DNA of 32,872 nt, taken from positions 1 through 32,872 of the forward strand of contig NZ_MUJY01000137.1 of assembly GCF_002286785.1 (NCBI RefSeq). Reading direction: 5' to 3'. The translations under genes and the position numbers were made by a program. This stretch comes from Pseudomonas sp. PIC25 (lineage in GTDB: Bacteria > Pseudomonadota > Gammaproteobacteria > Pseudomonadales > Pseudomonadaceae). Position 1 is the first letter of the stretch. Each line of letters starts with the position of its first letter. Shown here piece after piece: positions 28,010 through 32,872 of this stretch. Below the pieces are notes generated by a model that was not told the origin of the DNA, ran no database searches, and saw only the letters and a list, made by a program, of their open reading frames with translations.

Positions 28010-28027
28010 TGAGGGGGCGCCCCCTCA
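28010..28027. terminator. Perfect 18-bp palindrome between convergent genes
   Basis: TGAGGGGGCGCCCCCTCA is a perfect palindrome in the 27-base gap between the GGDEF-EAL gene and rimK. In RNA it gives a GC-rich stem with a GCGC loop on either strand. Without U-runs it is likely a shared transcript-end stem rather than a standard terminator. Confidence 0.5.
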
Positions 28028-28031
28028 AGCC

Positions 28032-28937
28032 TTATCCCTTGCCCTTGGTTCGCGTCAGGTTCGGCCCGCCGTTCTTTTCCAAGTACTGAATGATCATCCC
28101 GGCAACGTCCTTGCCGGTGGTCTGCTCGATGCCTTCCAGGCCGGGCGAGGAGTTCACTTCCATCACCAGCGGCCCGTGGTTGGAGCGCAGGATGTCCACC
28201 CCGGCCACGTTGAGACCCATCACCTTGGCCGCGCGGATCGCCGTCATGCGTTCCTCGGGGGTGATCTTGATCAGGCTGGCGGTGCCGCCGCGGTGCAGGT
28301 TGGAGCGGAATTCGCCGGGCTTGGCCTGGCGCTTCATCGAGGCGATCACCTTGTCGCCCACCACGAAGCAGCGGATGTCCGCGCCGCCGGCTTCCTTGAT
28401 GTATTCCTGGACCATGATGTCCTGTTTCAGGCCCATGAACGCCTCGATCACCGACTCCGCCGCCTTCTCCGTCTCGCAGAGCACCACGCCCATGCCCTGG
28501 GTGCCTTCCAGCACCTTGATCACCAGCGGGGCGCCGTTGACCATCTGGATCAGGTCCGGGATATCGTCCGGCGAGTGGGCGAAGCCGGTCACCGGCAGGC
28601 CAATGCCGCGCCGGGAAAGCAGTTGCAGCGCGCGCAGCTTGTCGCGCGAACGGGCGATGGCCACCGATTCGTTGAGCGGGCACACGCCCATCATTTCGAA
28701 CTGGCGCAGTACCGCGCAGCCGTAGAAAGTGATTGACGCGCCGATACGCGGGATCACCGCGTCGAAGCCCTCCAGCCGCTTGCCGCGGTAATGAATCTGC
28801 GGCTTGTGGCTGGCGATATTCATGTACGCGCGCAGGGTATCGATCACCACCATTTCATGACCACGTTGCTCACCGGCTTCCACCAGACGACGAGTCGAAT
28901 ACAGACGCGGATTGCGCGAAAGCACGGCAATTTTCAT
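28032..28937 (-). CDS. rimK: Ribosomal protein S6 glutamate ligase RimK
   Basis: This 301-residue ATP-grasp ligase adds glutamates to the C-terminus of ribosomal protein S6. The N-terminal domain ([20 protein letters not shown]) leads into ATP-grasp (about 104-290) with the P-loop-like [15 protein letters not shown], the [20 protein letters not shown] block and metal residues in [15 protein letters not shown]. In P. fluorescens, RimK activity responds to cyclic-di-GMP and to RimA and RimB. The ATG at 28937 overlaps the rimB stop as ATGA, so translation is coupled; there is no strong ribosome binding site of its own. A longer open frame upstream is an out-of-frame reading of rimB. Confidence 0.95.
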   Translation of the reverse strand: MKIAVLSRNPRLYSTRRLVEAGEQRGHEMVVIDTLRAYMNIASHKPQIHYRGKRLEGFDAVIPRIGASITFYGCAVLRQFEMMGVCPLNESVAIARSRDKLRALQLLSRRGIGLPVTGFAHSPDDIPDLIQMVNGAPLVIKVLEGTQGMGVVLCETEKAAESVIEAFMGLKQDIMVQEYIKEAGGADIRCFVVGDKVIASMKRQAKPGEFRSNLHRGGTASLIKITPEERMTAIRAAKVMGLNVAGVDILRSNHGPLVMEVNSSPGLEGIEQTTGKDVAGMIIQYLEKNGGPNLTRTKGKG

Positions 28938-29404
28938 TGGACACCAGCGAGAGAGGGGAGCGAGGGTTTGTCCTGGACATAGGAAAGCGCGGGATTGACC
29001 ACCAGTTGCCCCTCGACCAGGGCCTTCGAACCCAGCAGCACGCGATAGCGCATGGCCTTGCGGCAGGTCAGGGTGAATTCCACCGGCCAGGCGCGGTCGC
29101 CGAGGGACAGCGTGGTGCGGATGACGTAGCGACTCTGGGCCAGGCCGTTGGAGCTTTTGATCGTCTTCACCGCCACCAGCGGTGCTTCGCAGTGGCGGTG
29201 GCGAAGCTGCACCAGGGTGCCGAGGTGCGCGGTGAAGCGTACCCAGGGCTGGCCGTCGCGCTCGAATTCGACGATCTCGGTGGCGTGTAGCGCCGAGGTG
29301 CTGGCACCGGTATCGATCTTCGCGCGCAGGCCGGCCACGCCCAGGTCGGGTAGGGCGATCCACTCGCGCAGGCCGATCACGGAAAGATGGTCGAACGTCT
29401 TCAA
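28934..29404 (-). CDS. rimB: RimB, retropepsin-like protease of the RimK system
   Basis: This 156-residue protein has the aspartic-protease-type motif [13 protein letters not shown] (D31), the hallmark of retropepsin-like ATP-dependent zinc protease/RimB proteins. Later blocks ([19 protein letters not shown] and [15 protein letters not shown]) agree with the family. In Pseudomonas, RimB influences the RimK-dependent glutamation state of ribosomal protein S6. The start is a TTG codon at 29404, giving [20 protein letters not shown], with GGAAAG upstream; no in-frame ATG precedes it. It overlaps rimK by four bases. A TAGAAT-type -10 lies at 29437-29432, divergent from hslR. The third member, rimA, is not in this window. 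Confidence 0.9.
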   Translation of the reverse strand: MKTFDHLSVIGLREWIALPDLGVAGLRAKIDTGASTSALHATEIVEFERDGQPWVRFTAHLGTLVQLRHRHCEAPLVAVKTIKSSNGLAQSRYVIRTTLSLGDRAWPVEFTLTCRKAMRYRVLLGSKALVEGQLVVNPALSYVQDKPSLPSLAGVQ

Positions 29405-29506
29405 GGTAGGCTTTCCGAATGAATTGGCGGCATTCTAGTTGGGGCAAATGACAACCGCATCCATCGCCGTGTCCAACAGAAGAGACGGTAGCCGAAGAGT
29501 GACGCA

Positions 29507-29899
29507 ATGAACGAAAAAGACGACGACAAAGTCCGCCTGGACAAATGGCTGTGGGCTGCGCGCTTCTACAAGACCCGCGCCCTGGCCAAGGCGGCCATCG
29601 AAGGCGGCAAGGTGCACTGCCGTGGCGAGCGCTGCAAGCCGGCCAAGGAACCCCGGGTGGGCGATGAACTGACTATCCGTACCGGGTTCGACGAACGTAC
29701 CGTCGTGGTCCGCGCCCTTTCCTGCGTCCGCCGGGGCGCGCCGGAAGCTCAGGCGCTCTACGAGGAAACCGCCGACAGCATCCAGCGCCGCGAACAGGCC
29801 GCCGCGCTGCGCAAGGCCGGTGCCCTCGGCATCCAGACCGACGGCCGTCCGACCAAGAAGCAGAGGCGGCAGATTCATTTTTTCCGCGACGGTGCCTAG
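29507..29899 (+). CDS. hslR: Heat-shock protein 15 (S4-domain ribosome-associated)
   Basis: This 130-residue basic protein has an N-terminal S4 RNA-binding domain ([20 protein letters not shown], continuing to [20 protein letters not shown]). The C-terminal tail is Lys/Arg-rich ([16 protein letters not shown]). Hsp15 binds 50S subunits that still carry a nascent chain after premature dissociation and helps recycle them. The ATG at 29507 is preceded by AGTGAC, a modest ribosome binding site. The gene is divergent from rimB and upstream of hslO on the same strand; in E. coli hslR and hslO are heat-shock neighbours. I see no clear heat-shock sigma promoter by eye. Confidence 0.94.
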   Translation: MNEKDDDKVRLDKWLWAARFYKTRALAKAAIEGGKVHCRGERCKPAKEPRVGDELTIRTGFDERTVVVRALSCVRRGAPEAQALYEETADSIQRREQAAALRKAGALGIQTDGRPTKKQRRQIHFFRDGA

Positions 29900-29913
29900 G
29901 GCGTGGGCTCCGA

Positions 29914-29956
29914 GCGATCGCGGTCCGGCGATCGCCCCGGCTTGGAGAGGCCGGGG
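29914..29956. repeat. Two tandem hairpins in the hslR-hslO gap
   Basis: GCGATCGC occurs twice (29914-29921 and 29928-29935), separated by 6 bases; each is self-palindromic and the two can pair as an 8-bp stem. Next comes CCCCGGC-TTGGAGAG-GCCGGGG (29935-29941 with 29950-29956). The hairpins stand 15 bases after the hslR stop and may end or attenuate its transcript. Confidence 0.5.
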
Positions 29957-30058
29957 GTTATCCCCTAGAATTCCGGCCTTTCCTCCCGAATCTTCCGTGA
30001 CGGGCGCGCCAGGCGCGGCCCGCCGTGATTCCTTCACCTCCGCGACGACCGGCTCCCT

Positions 30059-30952
30059 ATGCACGATTTCGATCACACCCAGCGGTTCCTCTTCGAAGAC
30101 ACCGACATCCGGGGCGAACTGGCCACCCTGAACGACAGCTACGGCCACGTCCTGGCCAAGCACCCCTACCCGGAGCCGGTGGCGCAACTGCTGGGCGAGA
30201 TGCTCGCCGCCGCGGCGCTGCTGGTCGGCACCCTCAAGTTCGAAGGGCTGCTGGTCCTCCAGGCGCGTTCCGCCGGCGCCGTACCGCTGCTGATGGTGGA
30301 ATGCTCCAGCGAACGCGAAGTACGCGGCATCGCCCGCTACCATGCCGAGCAGGTGCTGCCGGGCGCCGACCTGCGCAGCCTGATGCCGGAAGGTGTGCTG
30401 GCGATTACCGTCGATCCGCGCCAGGGCCAGCGCTACCAGGGCATCGTCGCCCTCGAGGGGGCCACCCTGGCCGAGTGCCTGTCCGGCTACTTCGCCACCT
30501 CCGAGCAGTTGCCGACGCGCTTCTGGCTCAATGCCGACGGCCGTCGCGCCCGTGGCCTGCTGCTCCAGCAACTGCCGGCCGACCGCCTCAAGGACCCGGA
30601 AGAGCGCGAAGCCAGTTGGCAGCACATGACCACCCTGGCCGACACCCTGACTGCCGAAGAACTGCTCGGCCTGGATAACGAGACCCTGCTGCGCCGCCTC
30701 TATCACCAAGAGACCGTGCGGCTGTTCGACCCGCAGGCATTGGAGTTCCGCTGCAGTTGTTCGCGGGAGCGTTCGGCGAACGCCCTGGTGAGCCTCGGCC
30801 AGCAGGACGCCGAGCTGCTGCTCGATGAAAATGACGGTAAAGTCGAGATCGATTGTCAATTCTGCAACCAGCGCTACATCTTCGACGCCGCCGATGTGAC
30901 TCAATTGTTCGCCGGTGGCGGGAGCGGGGCTCCGTCCAGAACCCGGCACTGA
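30059..30952 (+). CDS. hslO: Redox-regulated chaperone Hsp33
   Basis: This 297-residue protein has an N-terminal Hsp33 core (about 5-225) and a C-terminal zinc redox switch formed by C232 and C234 (RCSCSRER) and C266 and C269 (DCQFCNQRY). The four cysteines bind zinc when reduced; oxidation and unfolding form disulfides and switch on holdase activity. All four are present, so the switch should work. The ATG at 30059 gives the normal N-terminus ([20 protein letters not shown]); the upstream ribosome binding site is poor. It lies 159 bases after hslR. The C-terminal tail ([12 protein letters not shown]) is a short flexible extension. Confidence 0.95.
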   Translation: MHDFDHTQRFLFEDTDIRGELATLNDSYGHVLAKHPYPEPVAQLLGEMLAAAALLVGTLKFEGLLVLQARSAGAVPLLMVECSSEREVRGIARYHAEQVLPGADLRSLMPEGVLAITVDPRQGQRYQGIVALEGATLAECLSGYFATSEQLPTRFWLNADGRRARGLLLQQLPADRLKDPEEREASWQHMTTLADTLTAEELLGLDNETLLRRLYHQETVRLFDPQALEFRCSCSRERSANALVSLGQQDAELLLDENDGKVEIDCQFCNQRYIFDAADVTQLFAGGGSGAPSRTRH

Positions 30953-31012
30953 ATCTGCATGGCCAGGGAACCTTTGACCGGATCAGAGGTTCCTACCCAC
31001 CGCGCGCTTTTC

Positions 31013-31021
31013 TGGCATAAT
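31013..31021 (+). promoter_or_regulatory. Extended -10 promoter element of pckA
   Basis: TGGCATAAT is an extended -10 (TGN plus CATAAT) in the hslO-pckA gap. A good -35 is not at standard distance, as is usual for extended -10 promoters. Transcription from about 31028 would leave a leader of about 80 nt. Confidence 0.45.
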
Positions 31022-31039
31022 CGCGCCCACTTTTTTCGC

Positions 31040-31095
31040 TGTAGCGAGGCCTGCGTCTCACTACAAAACGTTCGGAGGACTCGGCCTCTGGCCGA
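31040..31095 (+). promoter_or_regulatory. Structured pckA leader with two hairpins
   Basis: Hairpin 1 is TGTAG-c-GAG / CTC-a-CTACA (31040-31065). Hairpin 2 is TCGGCC-TCT-GGCCGA (31081-31095). The best Shine-Dalgarno, GGAGGA at 31074-31079, sits between them, 27 bases before the ATG at 31107. A second weaker one, GGGGAC, is close to the start. Hairpin 2 could bring the strong site near the start codon or control access to it. Confidence 0.4.
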
Positions 31096-31106
31096 CGGGG
31101 ACCCAC

Positions 31107-32651
31107 ATGATGCAAGCCAACCACGCCGTCTACACCGACATCAGCACTGCACAACTGGTCGAAGAGGCCATCCGTCGCGGTGAAGGCGAACTGGCCGCCA
31201 ACGGATCGCTGGTGGTGAAGACCGGTCATCGTACCGGCCGCTCTCCGGCCGACCGCTTCATCGTCGAAGAATCGACCACCCAGGCCGCCATCGCCTGGGG
31301 TGCGATCAACCGGCCGTTCCCGGCGGACAAATTCGATGCCCTCTGGGCCCGCGTCGAAGCCTACCTCGGCGAGCGCGACCGCTTCGTTTCCCACGTCCAC
31401 GTAGGGGCTGACCCGGCGCACTACCTGCCGGTCAAGATGACCACCGAAACCGCCTGGCACAACCTGTTCGGCCGCTGCCTGTTCATCAACCCCGAGCAGT
31501 TCAACCCGGCCTCCAAGAGCGAGTGGCTGATCCTCAACGCTCCGTTCTTCGAGTGCGACCCGGCCCGCGACGGCACCAACTCCGACGGCTGCGTGATCAT
31601 CAACTTCGCCGCCCGGAAGGTTCTCCTCGCCGGCATGCAGTACGCCGGTGAAATGAAGAAAGCCATGTTCTCCGTGCAGAACTTCCTCCTGCCGGATTCC
31701 GACGTGCTGCCGATGCACTGCGCCGCCAACATGGGCGAAGAGGGTGACGTGACCCTGTTCTTCGGCCTCTCCGGCACTGGCAAGACCACCCTCTCCGCCG
31801 ACGAAAGCCGCTACCTGATCGGCGACGACGAGCATGGCTGGGGCGTGGGCAGCGTGTTCAACATCGAAGGCGGTTGCTACGCCAAGTGCATCGACCTTTC
31901 CGAGAAGAACGAGCCGGTCATCTGGAAAGCCATCCAGTTCGGCGCCGTGCTGGAAAACGTCGTGCTGCACCCGGAAACCCGCCAGCCCGACTACGCCGAC
32001 GGCAGCCTGACCCAGAACACCCGCGCCGCCTATCCGCGCGACCTGATCGAGAAGCGCGTCGACGCCAACCGCGCCGGCGAGCCGAACGCCGTGATCTTCC
32101 TGACCTGCGACCTGACCGGCGTGCTGCCGCCCGTGTCGATCCTCAACGAAGAGCAGGCCGCCTATCACTTCCTGTCCGGCTACACCGCCCTGGTCGGCTC
32201 CACCGAAATGGGCTCCGGCGGCGGCATCAAGTCCACCTTCTCCACCTGCTTCGGCGCGCCGTTCTTCCCGCGTCCGGCTGGTGAGTACGCGGAGCTGCTG
32301 ATCAAGCGCATCCGTGGTTTCGGCTCCAAGGTCTACCTGGTCAACACCGGCTGGACCGGCGGTGGCTACGGCGTCGGCAAGCGCTTCAACATCCCGACCA
32401 CCCGTGGCGTGATCGCGGCCATCCAGAGCGGCGCGCTGATCGGTGCCGAGACCGAGCACCTGCCGATCATCAACCTGGACGTGCCGAAGACCGTTCCGGG
32501 TGTCGAGACCAACCTGCTCAACCCGCGCAACACCTGGGAAGACAAGAACGCCTACGACGAGGCCGCCAAGGCTCTCGCCAAGCAGTTCATCGAGAACTTC
32601 AAGAAGTTCGACGTCTCCGACGCCATCCGCAACGCCGGCCCGCAGCTCTAA
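31107..32651 (+). CDS. pckA: Phosphoenolpyruvate carboxykinase (ATP)
   Basis: This 514-residue enzyme of the ATP-dependent type converts oxaloacetate and ATP to phosphoenolpyruvate, CO2 and ADP, the entry to gluconeogenesis. It has the Walker A-like kinase loop [11 protein letters not shown] (K226) and the substrate and metal residues of the family in [36 protein letters not shown], the acidic DDEHGW and the late [10 protein letters not shown]. Start at the ATG at 31107, the first of two adjacent methionines, because the N-terminus then aligns with the P. aeruginosa protein as I recall it. A structured leader precedes it and a terminator follows 15 bases after the stop. Confidence 0.97.
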   Translation: MMQANHAVYTDISTAQLVEEAIRRGEGELAANGSLVVKTGHRTGRSPADRFIVEESTTQAAIAWGAINRPFPADKFDALWARVEAYLGERDRFVSHVHVGADPAHYLPVKMTTETAWHNLFGRCLFINPEQFNPASKSEWLILNAPFFECDPARDGTNSDGCVIINFAARKVLLAGMQYAGEMKKAMFSVQNFLLPDSDVLPMHCAANMGEEGDVTLFFGLSGTGKTTLSADESRYLIGDDEHGWGVGSVFNIEGGCYAKCIDLSEKNEPVIWKAIQFGAVLENVVLHPETRQPDYADGSLTQNTRAAYPRDLIEKRVDANRAGEPNAVIFLTCDLTGVLPPVSILNEEQAAYHFLSGYTALVGSTEMGSGGGIKSTFSTCFGAPFFPRPAGEYAELLIKRIRGFGSKVYLVNTGWTGGGYGVGKRFNIPTTRGVIAAIQSGALIGAETEHLPIINLDVPKTVPGVETNLLNPRNTWEDKNAYDEAAKALAKQFIENFKKFDVSDAIRNAGPQL

Positions 32652-32666
32652 GCCGAGCGTTCATGA

Positions 32667-32692
32667 GAAAGCCGCCTTCGGGCGGCTTTTTC
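32667..32692 (+). terminator. Rho-independent terminator of pckA
   Basis: AAAGCCGCC-TTCG-GGCGGCTTT forms a 9-bp stem with the stable TTCG loop, followed by TTTTTCG. Confidence 0.93.
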
Positions 32693-32699
32693 GTTATCG

Positions 32700-32872
32700 G
32701 GGTTTGGTTCGCTCTCTGGCGTATCTCGGAGCCCAAGCGCAATCCGGGAAAACGTGCGATGGCCGTGCTCCGTTGGGCGAATGAATTGGCTATGTCTGCG
32801 TTAGCTGTTGCAAGGGATAGAAGCCGAGCGATTCCTTCATGCAAATCAATGGGTTGAGCTCGTTTCCATAGC
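32700..32872. other. Gene-free end of window with repeat fragments
   Basis: I see no credible gene here. It contains AGCGCAATCCGGG (32736-32748, an exact inverted copy of part of 16840-16865) and GGCGAATGAATTGGC (32776-32790), which shares GAATGAATTGGC with 29417-29428. These look like pieces of dispersed intergenic repeats. Confidence 0.4.

Noticed and set aside
29435-30949. 504-codon open frame on the minus strand
   Set aside because: It covers hslR and hslO on the other strand and shows no motif; both sense genes are certain.

Overview
This window is a GC-rich stretch of core chromosome from a Pseudomonas sensu lato, close to the P. aeruginosa branch. The evidence is high-GC codon use, proteins that read like P. 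aeruginosa orthologues (ArgA, GshA, PckA, RimK, AmgR/AmgS), and a gene order that matches my memory of the P. aeruginosa gcvTHP-to-pckA region. I see no rRNA, tRNA, CRISPR array, transposase, integrase or prophage gene. No gap between genes exceeds about 250 bases.

Layout from left to right. The 3' end of an iron(III) ABC permease (1-324) is followed by a glycine cleavage operon, gcvT-gcvH-gcvP (576-5089), which ends in a strong bidirectional terminator. A minus-strand block holds a secreted DUF2388 protein, an nfeD-qmcA membrane pair, a stand-alone GspE/PilB-type ATPase and a small ACT-like protein (5152-9371). A divergent Lrp/AsnC regulator (9500-9964) converges on a minus-strand pair: a DUF502 membrane protein and a CYTH-CHAD protein (9968-11992). 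The plus strand then carries a DUF47/PiT phosphate transport pair, argE and argA (12103-16793). The minus strand carries a small RMF-like protein, gshA, a PaaI-type thioesterase and tex (16889-21783). The plus strand continues with the ompR-envZ (AmgRS) two-component system and a 1259-residue membrane PAS-GGDEF-EAL protein (22003-28004). That gene converges on rimB-rimK (28032-29404). The window ends with hslR, hslO and pckA (29507-32651).

Most genes are housekeeping or stress genes: one-carbon metabolism, arginine and glutathione synthesis, phosphate uptake, membrane quality control (QmcA/NfeD, AmgRS), ribosome modification or rescue (RimBK, HslR, RMF-like), redox chaperoning (HslO) and gluconeogenesis (PckA). 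I do not see an obviously new multi-gene system. The observations most worth following are: an imperfect inverted repeat that fills the whole ompR-envZ gap and covers the envZ ribosome binding site; a large cyclic-di-GMP enzyme placed tail-to-tail with rimBK, whose product RimK responds to cyclic-di-GMP in P. fluorescens; an ACT-like orphan protein divergent from an Lrp-type regulator; an RMF-like small protein next to gshA; and a structured pckA leader that separates a good Shine-Dalgarno from the start codon.
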